23,267 nucleotides of DNA from JBEKIK01 sp050013075 (GTDB lineage: Bacteria > Planctomycetota > Planctomycetia > Pirellulales > Thermoguttaceae). Shown here piece after piece: positions 1 through 6,588 of this stretch. The stretch is taken from NCBI GenBank assembly GCA_050013075.1, contig JBEKFZ010000066.1, positions 1 to 23,267 of the forward strand, in the 5' to 3' direction. Position 1 is the first letter of the stretch. The number at the start of each line of letters is the position of its first letter. The notes under the pieces are model-generated. The model did not search any database, had not been told where the DNA came from, and saw only the letters and a program-made list of their open reading frames with translations. Made by a program: the position numbers and the translations under genes.

Positions 1-195
1 TTTTTTTCGTTTGGGGCATTAAAAATCTTCCTTGCCTGAAAAAAATGAAGAATGGACCTTTGAAGCTAACGAGTTACAAGCTTTAACCTAGATTATTATA
101 GCCCGTCTTCCAACCCCTTCTTCCATTCCCTATCTTCCATTAACGATATCCCCCGGCAGGGCTGGATTGTTTAAACTGGAAAGATTATCATGGAT

Positions 196-226
196 GTGAA
201 CTTAGGTCGTTACATTATCGTATAAT
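196..226 (+). promoter_or_regulatory. Possible promoter upstream of der
   Basis: A perfect TATAAT sits at 221-226. The best -35 candidate (GTGAAC, 196-201) is poor and 19 bp away, so only the -10 is persuasive. It lies about 215 bp before the der start, and the palindromic element would fall in the 5' untranslated region. This is inferred from consensus matching alone. Confidence 0.25.
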
Positions 227-300
227 TTGTAATGGATTAGTCATTTCGGCGGTGTTCTTTGGACAAGACTCGACCATGAATTGACGACAATACTTTGATA

Positions 301-390
301 CTCAGGTAAATAATGTCGTATGGAATATAGAAAAAAACCGGGCACAAGTGCCCGGGCTAAACCTTTAATGCGACATTCATTACCTGAGAC
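301..390. repeat. Nested palindromic element 1
   Basis: The outer arms 301-321 (CTCAGGTAAATAATGTCG...) and 368-388 are inverted repeats with 3 mismatches over 21 bp. They enclose a separate perfect hairpin, CCGGGCAC-AA-GTGCCCGG (338-355). The arms resemble those of the elements at 11972-12097 and 22595-22720 (shared AATGTCG(C/T)AT and CTGAGA(T/C)TCAATA), but the core differs. The core matches the hairpin at 5578-5595 in form, with changed paired bases. It lies about 50 bp upstream of der and would be transcribed in the leader. Confidence 0.75.
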
Positions 391-440
391 TCAATAAACT
401 CCCTATTATATTGGGGAAGAGAACTCGGGCGAATCGGGCG

Positions 441-1796
441 ATGGGTGTTCCACAGGTTGTTATCGTAGGCAGGCCGAACGTCGGCAAGTCGAGCATATTC
501 AATTGGCTTGCCGGGCGGCGGCTGGCCATCGTTGATCCAACCTCCGGCGTTACCCGGGATCGCGTCACCCATCTAATCGAAATCCGCGACCGGTTCGCCG
601 AACTGGTCGACACCGGAGGCATGGGCCTTAAGGACGCCGACAATCTGACCGATCTGGTGGAAGAGCAAATTCAAACCGCGGTCGAGTCCGCGAGTATTAT
701 TCTTTTCGTGGTCGATACCCGGGAAGGACTCGTTCCCTTGGATCATGAGGTGGCCAAGCGCCTGCGTTATGTTACCCCGCCAGTGATATTGGTGGCCAAC
801 AAAACCGATCACGAGGGAATCGAGACTCAAGCCGACGAGTTCTACCGTTTTGGCCGGAAAATGATCCGCGTCAGTGCAAGAGAGAACCGCGGCAAGGACG
901 AATTGCTGGAAGAAATATATCAGCGCCTGCCCGAGCCTTCGCCCGACAATGCCCCGCCACGGGAGGAGGTTATGAAAGTGGCCATCGTGGGCCGGCGCAA
1001 TACGGGCAAGAGCACGCTGGTGAATACCCTGGCTCAGGCCGAGCGGATGATCGTAAGCCGCGTGCCGGGCACGACGCGCGACAGCGTAGACGTGCGATTC
1101 GAGCTGGACGGAAAGGCTTTTATGGCCATCGATACGCCCGGTTTTCGCCGCGGCAAAAGCATCGGCAGCGACGTGGATTTTTACAGCACCCACCGGGCGC
1201 AGCGGAGCATCCGCCGTGCCGACGTATCGCTTTTGTTTTTCGACGCCTCGCAGCGCATAAGCAAGGTCGATAAGCAGCTTTGCGACTACATCGCCCAGCA
1301 GTACAGGCCTTGCATGTTCGTGGTCAACAAGTGGGACCTGATGGCCGGCAGCATGCCCACCGAAAAATGGGTAACCTACCTGCGCGACACCTTTCGCTCC
1401 ATGTGGTACGTGCCGATTGCGTTTATCACCGGCCAGACGGGCAAGAACGTCAAGGCCTTGCTCAATCACGCCCAAATGCTGTTCAAGCAGTCGCGAAGCC
1501 GGGTTGGCACATCGCAATTGAACAAACTCCTGCGCGCGGCTTTGGAGCAGAATCCGCCGCCAGACCATCAAGGCCGGCGAGCCAAAATTTATTATGCCAC
1601 CCAAGTGGCAACTCAGCCGCCCACCATCGTGCTTTTCTGCAACGCGCCGCGGGCACTTTCGGCACAGTATCAGCGATATTTATTGGGGGCCTTCCGGGAA
1701 AAACTGGAATTCGGCGAAGTCCCCGTCAAGCTTTATCTCCGCAAGCGCGAACACAGCGACCAACGCGATGAAATCGACTCCAAACTAAAATCATAA
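441..1796 (+). CDS. der: Ribosome-associated GTPase Der (EngA)
   Basis: Der is a double-GTPase that acts in late assembly of the 50S ribosomal subunit. Two G domains in tandem are visible in this 451-residue product. The first has GRPNVGKSS (10-18), DTGG (57-60) and NKTD (120-123). The second has GRRNTGKST (184-192), DTPG (231-234) and NKWD (296-299). A KH-like C-terminal domain follows, and the length is normal for the family. I start at ATG 441, which puts the first P-loop at residue 10 as in other Der proteins; an in-frame TTG at 411 would add ten residues unlike the family. No strong Shine-Dalgarno precedes either start. purE begins 27 bp downstream on the same strand, so the two are probably cotranscribed. 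Confidence 0.95.
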   Translation: MGVPQVVIVGRPNVGKSSIFNWLAGRRLAIVDPTSGVTRDRVTHLIEIRDRFAELVDTGGMGLKDADNLTDLVEEQIQTAVESASIILFVVDTREGLVPLDHEVAKRLRYVTPPVILVANKTDHEGIETQADEFYRFGRKMIRVSARENRGKDELLEEIYQRLPEPSPDNAPPREEVMKVAIVGRRNTGKSTLVNTLAQAERMIVSRVPGTTRDSVDVRFELDGKAFMAIDTPGFRRGKSIGSDVDFYSTHRAQRSIRRADVSLLFFDASQRISKVDKQLCDYIAQQYRPCMFVVNKWDLMAGSMPTEKWVTYLRDTFRSMWYVPIAFITGQTGKNVKALLNHAQMLFKQSRSRVGTSQLNKLLRAALEQNPPPDHQGRRAKIYYATQVATQPPTIVLFCNAPRALSAQYQRYLLGAFREKLEFGEVPVKLYLRKREHSDQRDEIDSKLKS

Positions 1797-1823
1797 TTCC
1801 ATTAATATAAGGGGTAGAAAAAC

Positions 1824-2354
1824 ATGACAGAACAAACTGCACCGGTAGTGGGCATCGTAATGGGATCCGACAGCGACTGGCCGAAGATCCAGTCGGCGGC
1901 GGCCGCCCTGGACGAATTCGGCGTATTGTACGAAGTGCACGTGATGAGCGCGCACCGCACGCCCGAAATCGTCCGCCAATTCGCCACTATGGCGGCGGCC
2001 AGGGGATTGAAGGTTCTTATAGCGGCGGCGGGCGGGGCGGCACATCTGGCCGGGGTAATCGCTTCGCATACTACTTTGCCGGTGATAGGTGTTCCCGTGC
2101 CCTCCGACCTGGCCGGCGGATTGGATTCGCTCCTATCCACCGTGCAGATGCCCGGCGACGTGCCCGTGGCCACCGTGGCCGTCGGCGGCGGCGGACCCCG
2201 AAACGCCGGGCTGCTGGCCGTGCAAATCCTCGCTCTTGCGGACACGAAATTACAGGAAAAACTGGCTCAATTCAAAAATACCCTTAGCGAAAAAATCACC
2301 GCCAAAGACGCCGCCTTTCAGTCTGCGGCGGCAAAGCATAAAAAAGTGACATGA
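1824..2354 (+). CDS. purE: N5-carboxyaminoimidazole ribonucleotide mutase PurE
   Basis: PurE converts N5-carboxyaminoimidazole ribonucleotide to 4-carboxy-5-aminoimidazole ribonucleotide in de novo purine synthesis. The 176-residue product shows the class I signatures GSDSDW (14-19), SAHRTPE (42-48), AGGAAHL (about 69-75) and LLSTVQMP followed by VPVATV (about 103-118). AAGGGG at 1809-1814 lies ten bases ahead of the ATG and supports this start. The C-terminal tail after about residue 145 is lysine-rich and slightly longer than usual. No purK is next to it in the window, so the partner that makes the substrate must be elsewhere. It lies between der and mtnA on the same strand. Confidence 0.95.
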   Translation: MTEQTAPVVGIVMGSDSDWPKIQSAAAALDEFGVLYEVHVMSAHRTPEIVRQFATMAAARGLKVLIAAAGGAAHLAGVIASHTTLPVIGVPVPSDLAGGLDSLLSTVQMPGDVPVATVAVGGGGPRNAGLLAVQILALADTKLQEKLAQFKNTLSEKITAKDAAFQSAAAKHKKVT

Positions 2355-2363
2355 AATTATCTT

Positions 2364-2384
2364 AACCGCAAACTGCTTGCGGTT
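2364..2384 (+). promoter_or_regulatory. Hairpin between purE and mtnA
   Basis: AACCGCAA-ACTGC-TTGCGGTT forms a perfect 8-bp stem with a 5-base loop in the 46-bp gap. The bases after it (TCGCG) lack a U-run, so a full intrinsic terminator is unlikely; RNA processing or attenuation is possible. The in-frame TTG at 2377 lies inside this stem, which argues against it as the mtnA start. Confidence 0.5.
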
Positions 2385-2400
2385 TCGCGATAAGAAAAGT

Positions 2401-3450
2401 ATGAAACATCTGGAAACTCTGCACTGGGTCGGCGGCGTGGACGGGCATTTACGCCTCATCGACCAGACCCGCCTGCCTGTGGAATTCGCCGAAATCGATT
2501 GCCGCGACGTCCAATCCGTCTGGGAGGCCGTCAAAACCATGCGCATCCGCGGCGCACCGGCCATCGGCATTGCGGCGGCTTATGGCGTGTGCATCGGACT
2601 GCAAAGCGTTGCCGGCGGGGATGAAACGGCTTTTTTCAACCGGCTCAACGAAGTTGCCGACTATCTGGCCACGAGCCGGCCCACGGCGGTCAATCTGTTT
2701 TGGGCCTTAAAGCGGATGCGGGAAAAAGCCGAATCGCTCCGCGCCCGGCCCACCGCCGAAATCGCCGCCGCTTTGCTCGACGAAGCCCGGGCAGTCCACG
2801 AGGAAGACCGCCGGATGTGCCGCGAGATCGGCCGGCATGGGGCTGCATTGCTCCAAGACGGCCAGGGCGTTCTTACCCACTGCAACGCCGGCGGACTGGC
2901 CACCTCCGACTACGGCACTGCCTTGGCGGTGTTTTATTCCGCGGCCGAAGCGGGCAAAACCCTGCACGTCTACGTCGACGAAACCCGCCCCTTGCTCCAA
3001 GGCGCCAGGCTCACCGCCTGGGAATTGCAGGAGCGCGGAATCGATGCCACTTTGATTTGCGACTCCATGGCTGCCCAAGTGATGCGCGAAGGCCGAGTGC
3101 AAGCCGTCATCACAGGCGCCGATCGTATCGCCGCCAACGGCGACTCGGCCAACAAGATCGGCACCTATGGCCTTGCCGTGCTGGCCCGTGCCCACAATAT
3201 TCCCTTTTACATCGCCGCCCCTTCGAGCACCTTTGATTTATCGATCAAATCCGGCGAGGAGATTCCCATCGAACACCGCGATCCCCGCGAGATCACCCAC
3301 GCCTTCGGTCGTCAAACCGCCCCCGACGGGATCAAAGTCTACAATCCCGCCTTCGATGTCACTCCCGCCAACCTAATCACCGCCATAATCTGCGACCGAG
3401 GCCTGATCCGTCCGGTTACGCGGGAAAAGATCGCCGAAGTGTTGAAATAG
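2401..3450 (+). CDS. mtnA: S-methyl-5-thioribose-1-phosphate isomerase MtnA
   Basis: MtnA isomerises 5-methylthioribose-1-phosphate to the ribulose form in the methionine salvage pathway (or the related DHAP shunt). The 349-residue product shows RGAPAIG (50-56), LTHCNAGGLAT with the expected catalytic Cys161, ETRPLLQGARLTAWEL (about 194-209), VITGADRIAANGD with the expected catalytic Asp241, NKIGTYGLA and IEHRDPREIT. These separate it from the related eIF2B alpha and ribose-1,5-bisphosphate isomerase families. I use ATG 2401, where MKHLETLHW matches family starts; an upstream TTG at 2377 lies in a hairpin stem. No other salvage genes (mtnB, C, D, K or N) are adjacent, so the linkage with purE seems fortuitous. 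Heptamer repeats begin directly after the stop. Confidence 0.94.
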   Translation: MKHLETLHWVGGVDGHLRLIDQTRLPVEFAEIDCRDVQSVWEAVKTMRIRGAPAIGIAAAYGVCIGLQSVAGGDETAFFNRLNEVADYLATSRPTAVNLFWALKRMREKAESLRARPTAEIAAALLDEARAVHEEDRRMCREIGRHGAALLQDGQGVLTHCNAGGLATSDYGTALAVFYSAAEAGKTLHVYVDETRPLLQGARLTAWELQERGIDATLICDSMAAQVMREGRVQAVITGADRIAANGDSANKIGTYGLAVLARAHNIPFYIAAPSSTFDLSIKSGEEIPIEHRDPREITHAFGRQTAPDGIKVYNPAFDVTPANLITAIICDRGLIRPVTREKIAEVLK

Positions 3451-3476
3451 GGTTTAGGGTTCGGGGTTCAGATTAG
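3451..3476. repeat. Heptamer (STRR-like) repeat after mtnA
   Basis: The sequence GGTTTAG-GGTTCGG-GGTTCAG runs with a 7-base period, starting at the first base after the mtnA stop codon. Its inverse-orientation relative is at 4801-4836. The style resembles the short tandemly repeated repetitive (STRR) heptamers described in cyanobacteria. Confidence 0.5.
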
Positions 3477-3540
3477 TCGAGATTTGAGCGCATTTTGCTC
3501 GCATCAAGTACATTAGTTTGTTCAGTATGTAAAGCAGCGA

Positions 3541-3601
3541 CGGGCACCAACGGGCACCATCGGGCACCGACGCGAAGCGTTGGTCGGCATGATCGGTTGG
3601 T
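3541..3601. repeat. Three tandem decamers in an imperfect palindrome
   Basis: CGGGCACCAA, CGGGCACCAT and CGGGCACCGA occur back to back at 3541-3570. The following 30 bases (GCGTTGGTCGG...GGTTGGT) are roughly their reverse complement around a CGAAG turn, so the whole stretch could form a long imperfect hairpin. Confidence 0.55.
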
Positions 3602-3694
3602 CGGTCGCGGTTTGGTTGCGGCCAAAGGCTGCGCTTGGATTCCGGAATGCAACACACTTCCGGCCCTTGTAATCCATTCATGTTCGTACACCTG

Positions 3695-3720
3695 TTGCAA
3701 AACTTTTTTTCTGTTATAAT
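3695..3720 (+). promoter_or_regulatory. Putative promoter of the DUF1559 gene
   Basis: A perfect extended -10 box, TG-T-TATAAT (3712-3720), is followed by the DUF1559 gene about 120 bp later. TTGCAA at 3695-3700 is a possible -35 but the spacing is only 14 bp, so an extended -10 mode is more likely. This is inferred from consensus only. Confidence 0.42.
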
Positions 3721-3741
3721 AAGGGTCTATTTAAAAAACGC

Positions 3742-3776
3742 CCCTCTCACTTTGTGAGATGGGCAGGGTGGGGGTG
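3742..3776. repeat. Short palindromic repeat with GGGTGGGGGTGA tail
   Basis: The imperfect stem CCC-C-TCTCAC-TTT-GTGAGA-T-GGG is followed by CAGGGTGGGGGTGA. The same architecture in reverse orientation (CCCTCACCCCC, then a CCCCTCTCCCGC hairpin) occurs at 5650-5696, so these look like two diverged copies of one interspersed repeat. It lies in the leader of the DUF1559 gene. Confidence 0.5.
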
Positions 3777-3838
3777 AATTGCCGATATTTTGTGCGTCAT
3801 TAACCAATTATTGGAAGATCCAACACCCCCAAAAAACC

Positions 3839-4801
3839 ATGAATCGCCGCTGTCGACGGGCTTTTACCCTTGTTGAATTATTGGTGGTAATCGCCATTAT
3901 AGGGATTCTTATCGCATTGCTGTTGCCGGCAATTCAATCCGCGCGTGAATCGGCGCGCCGCTTGCATTGTACAAACAATCTCAAGCAAATAGGCTTGGGT
4001 TGCACGACGCATTTAAGCGAACAAGGCGCATATCCTACCGGCGGTTGGGGATATATGTGGTCCGGCGATCCGGATCGGGGATATCGCAGTCAGCAACCGG
4101 GCGGCTGGCTCTTTAACATCCTGCCCTACGTTGAAGAAAAATCCGTACACGATTACGGTTTAAGAAACAATCAAAATGGCAGAACTCAGACCGCAAAGAC
4201 CGCAATTTCCTTGTATTATTGTCCTACGCGCCGCCCAGCCACGTTGTATCCAAACGGCAACGTCGCCATTCATAACATCAGCATGACCGCCGGCAGCGGA
4301 GAACTAATTGCAAAGGCCGATTACGCCGCATGCGCGGGAGATAATTATTCAAGCGTCTCGCAAGGACCAAGCTCGCTGGTTAGCAGCGTAACGCCGGACA
4401 CAACCGCCACGGGAGTAATTTTTACCGGCTCCGTGATTAAATATAAAGACATAATCGACGGCGCCAGCCATACATATATGGCTGGCGAACGCAATCTCTC
4501 TCCCGAATCGTATTATACCGGAGCTACCATTGATTCCGACGAACCTTGGACTGAAGGCTGCGACTACGACGTTAATCGTTGGTGCAATAACGACGCCTAT
4601 GGCAAACCGCAGCGTGACCAGCGAGGATCGAAAGATACCTATATAACAAATTTCGGCAGCGCACATCCCGTTACTTTTAATATGCTATTTTGCGACGGTT
4701 CGGTCCGTTCCATTTCTTACGATATCGACACCGTCGCCCACCAACGCCTGGGAAATCGCAAAGATAAACTGCCCGTCGACGGATTGCAGTTTGTTAATTA
4801 G
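3839..4801 (+). CDS. DUF1559 pseudopilin-like protein
   Basis: This 320-residue protein belongs to the large planctomycete DUF1559 family. It starts MNRRCRRAFTLVELLVVIAI, a type IV prepilin signal whose predicted cleavage is just before the Phe of FTLVE (residue 9). One hydrophobic helix follows, then a conserved YCPTRR stretch (about 118-123). Near the C-terminus is the H-X9-DG motif (HPVTFNMLFCDG). The likely location is the envelope, anchored or assembled through a type II secretion/type IV pilus-like system; the true role of the family is not established. ATG 3839 is chosen because it puts the prepilin site at the usual distance; a TTG 60 bp upstream is in frame but implausible. No clear Shine-Dalgarno is seen. 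It stands alone. Confidence 0.9.
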   Translation: MNRRCRRAFTLVELLVVIAIIGILIALLLPAIQSARESARRLHCTNNLKQIGLGCTTHLSEQGAYPTGGWGYMWSGDPDRGYRSQQPGGWLFNILPYVEEKSVHDYGLRNNQNGRTQTAKTAISLYYCPTRRPATLYPNGNVAIHNISMTAGSGELIAKADYAACAGDNYSSVSQGPSSLVSSVTPDTTATGVIFTGSVIKYKDIIDGASHTYMAGERNLSPESYYTGATIDSDEPWTEGCDYDVNRWCNNDAYGKPQRDQRGSKDTYITNFGSAHPVTFNMLFCDGSVRSISYDIDTVAHQRLGNRKDKLPVDGLQFVN

Positions 4802-4836
4802 TGGAGAGTGGAGAGTGCTTAACCCTGAACCCTCAA
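4801..4836. repeat. Heptamer (STRR-like) repeat after DUF1559 gene
   Basis: GTGGAGA-GTGGAGA-GTGCTTA-ACCCTGA-ACCCTCA is a clean series of heptamers beginning with the last base of the TAG stop codon. The ACCCTGA/ACCCTCA part is the reverse complement type of the GGGTTTA/GGGTTCA heptamers at 3451-3476, so the DUF1559 gene is bracketed by related inverted heptamers. The rest of the gap to 4986 shows nothing clear. Confidence 0.55.
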
Positions 4837-4986
4837 GCCGGATTGAACGCCGAGGATAATATCGGCGACCATGAATGGTCCTGAATATAGTATCTCGAGC
4901 GTTTGGGCAACTATCATACCGGCATGGTAACGAGGCGGATAACCGCGCCGGAGTCTTGGATTAGATGCCGCTGCTATTTGCCGCTT

Positions 4987-5400
4987 TTACTTGTTGGGCA
5001 CGACATAATCGACCACCAAGACCTTTTCTCGATAAGGGGTCAGCAGGGATTTGCTAATTTCTTTATGGATGGGATGCCTTAGGTAGGCTGTCCGATCAGC
5101 GGCGTTGCGAAAGGTTATTATAAAACAATGCGTAAAACCTTGCGACAAGTTCTCCGTGCTGACGTCGGTTCCCCATTCGAGATCGACGATCTCGGGAATT
5201 TTCTGCTGTTGAGCGCAATAGGCGGTTTCTATTTCCTTGATCTTCTCCGGCGACGTGCCGTCCTTGAATTTGAAAAGCACTACATGACGCAATTTTCCGG
5301 CTTCCGCCTTTTTCGACTCAGTCTCGACGGCCAAGCCTGCGGCAACGATCGAAATACCTACAACCGCAATAATCGATCCGAGTATTTTTGTGCAACTCAT
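4987..5400 (-). CDS. Secreted Dabb (stress-responsive alpha/beta-barrel) domain protein
   Basis: This 137-residue protein has an N-terminal hydrophobic segment (about 6-24, ending AAGLA) that looks like a signal peptide or membrane anchor. The rest is a Dabb domain (about 36-133), recognised by KLRHVVLFKFKDGTSPEKI, a central HCFIITFRNAADRTAYLRHP and a final VLVVDYV. Dabb proteins are small dimeric ferredoxin-like barrels; some are induced by stress and a few are enzymes, but no catalytic function can be assigned here. The start is secure: on the coding strand AAGGAGGA (5411-5418) precedes the ATG by about ten bases. No lipobox cysteine is present. It is monocistronic as far as can be seen and convergent with the DUF1559 gene. 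Confidence 0.85.
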   Translation of the reverse strand: MSCTKILGSIIAVVGISIVAAGLAVETESKKAEAGKLRHVVLFKFKDGTSPEKIKEIETAYCAQQQKIPEIVDLEWGTDVSTENLSQGFTHCFIITFRNAADRTAYLRHPIHKEISKSLLTPYREKVLVVDYVVPNK

Positions 5401-5483
5401 CGCTAAAAACTCCTCCTTAGAACAAAATGGAGATAGACACCCTTGAATATCTGTAATTTTAACTTATTTTGACAAAAAAATCA

Positions 5484-5595
5484 GTAGCAAGCTCCCGGGC
5501 TAAAAGGCACATGAAAACAGATCCTTATATGCGCTCAATATTACATATTCCGATTCCCGATTACGATTAATAATGCACCGGGAGCAAGCTCCCGG
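5484..5595. repeat. CCGGG-AA-CCCGG hairpin and a truncated neighbour
   Basis: CCGGGAGC-AA-GCTCCCGG followed by GCTA is a perfect 8-bp stem at 5578-5595. Seventy-six bases upstream, AGCAAGCTCCCGGGCTA (about 5486-5502) repeats its right half without the matching left arm. The element core at 338-355 has the same form with different paired bases (CAC/GTG against AGC/GCT), so the family keeps pairing while changing sequence. Confidence 0.6.
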
Positions 5596-5637
5596 GCTAT
5601 TGATCGTCAAATAAGTAATGCAACTTTGTTTAAGGAT

Positions 5638-5708
5638 CTCTAACAATACCCAGCCGCCCTCACCCCCGGCCCCTCTCCCGCAAGCGGGCGAGGGGAGTAT
5701 TGTTAGAG
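5638..5708. repeat. Nested palindromic element with 12-bp terminal inverted repeats
   Basis: Perfect outer arms CTCTAACAATAC (5638-5649) and GTATTGTTAGAG (5697-5708) enclose CCCTCACCCCCGG and a hairpin CCCCTC-T-CCCGC-AA-GCGGG-C-GAGGGG. The inner hairpin is of a kind found repeatedly in intergenic DNA of many bacteria; the outer arms seem private to this copy. Confidence 0.65.
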
Positions 5709-6532
5709 TCCCTAAGTTATAATTGGCATGGCAATCTACTTCGACATGAGATCACAACTAGTAACAGCCAAGCGAATCAGAGACGATTATGTTTGGCTCA
5801 AAGGCGTGGCATCCCGACTTTCTGCCATCGCTGCCGGAGTAGCCCGTACGAGCCATAGCAAAAGAGCAGGTTATGCTTCAGCATAATAGCGATAGGGAAA
5901 ATAGTTTAGCTTCGCCACAGACGATTGAATATTTCGATCTGATCGAAGAAGACAAATCAACCTCACAAAGGGCGCTTACTGGTCAAATATAAGAGAGACC
6001 ACAGGATCTAAAAATGAGACCTTGATATCAATCCGAGCTGTAAAACTCGGTAAAATGGAGATATTAGACATTTGATGATCCGGGCAATCTGACTTGGAAA
6101 ACCTTTAATCCCATCCCCCCCTGTCCCCCTCTTTCGATGCACTTTACATCTATGTTGAAGATGGTATATTAACGGCTCTTGTTTCAATTCAAAGACAACT
6201 AGGCTGGAGGCAGCGCGATCAACCGATCAAAAAGTATCGGTCGCTGCTATTTGATCTGCAACATGGCAAGCTTCTCGCAACGGCCAGGACAATTGTCGCC
6301 ACAAAACGGCGGCAGGAGAAAAATCCTTTTCGCAAGAGAAGGAGTGCAGGACTTTTCCATTCTTAGGATCTAGTGATTGCGAGAAACATTTTCATCTTTA
6401 TCCCGGAAGGATGACCATGACATCGCTATCGCCGACATGTCCGCCATGACATGAAATTGTTTTGGTGAACGTGTGTAAGCACGGATTCCTCCTAGGGAAT
6501 GGCAAAGGACGTGAATTGTTTTGTTCTGCTGC

Positions 6533-6552
6533 GGCTCAGTTTTAACTGAGCC
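6533..6552 (+). promoter_or_regulatory. Leader hairpin upstream of PEP-CTERM gene
   Basis: GGCTCAGTT-TT-AACTGAGCC is a perfect inverted repeat ending 36 bases before the ATG and 25 bases before the ribosome-binding site. No U-run follows. It could be an operator for a dimeric regulator or an mRNA leader structure; the sequence cannot tell which. Confidence 0.5.
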
Positions 6553-6588
6553 AGTTGTTGTGAAAAAATTTTTACTTAGGAGGTATGT

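Larger units (their letters stand above)
1..440. other. Intergenic region upstream of der
   Basis: No convincing reading frame was found on either strand. The region holds a possible -10 box near 221-226 and a palindromic element at 301-390, annotated separately. The rest is AT-rich sequence in which I see nothing. If der has its own promoter it should lie here. Confidence 0.6.
3451..3838. other. Intergenic region with repeats between mtnA and DUF1559 gene
   Basis: No credible gene was found here. The region holds heptamer repeats directly after mtnA (3451-3476), three tandem decamers inside an imperfect palindrome (3541-3601), a promoter-like extended -10 (3712-3720) and a small hairpin (3742-3764). 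Short open frames on both strands run through these repeats and look spurious. Confidence 0.6.
5401..6588. other. 1.2-kb region without a convincing gene
   Basis: I find no frame with a start, a ribosome site and protein-like composition. Contents that can be named are palindromes at 5484-5502, 5578-5595 and 5638-5708, a small stem-loop TTATGC-TTCA-GCATAA at about 5871-5886, a 52-codon ATG frame at 5728-5886 without a ribosome site, and a hairpin at 6533-6552 in the leader of the next gene. A roughly 70-codon frame without a start codon ends near 6367. The region may contain decayed genes or a long leader. Confidence 0.5.

Noticed and set aside
573..1604. A 343-codon minus-strand frame inside der
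   Set aside because: It is wholly antisense to a clear Der GTPase with all motifs, has no recognisable domains, and is explained by GC-rich codon use.
4987..5400. Dabb protein as a lipoprotein
   Set aside because: The hydrophobic N-terminus has no cysteine in a lipobox position; the Cys at residue 3 lies before the helix.
5728..5886. A 52-codon ATG frame
   Set aside because: No ribosome-binding site, no family resemblance, and its end is inside a stem-loop; possible but unsupported.
6140..6367. An open stretch of about 70 codons (DALYIYVEDG...) before the PEP-CTERM gene
   Set aside because: There is no start codon or ribosome site and I recognise no family; it could be a gene remnant, but the sequence alone does not show this.
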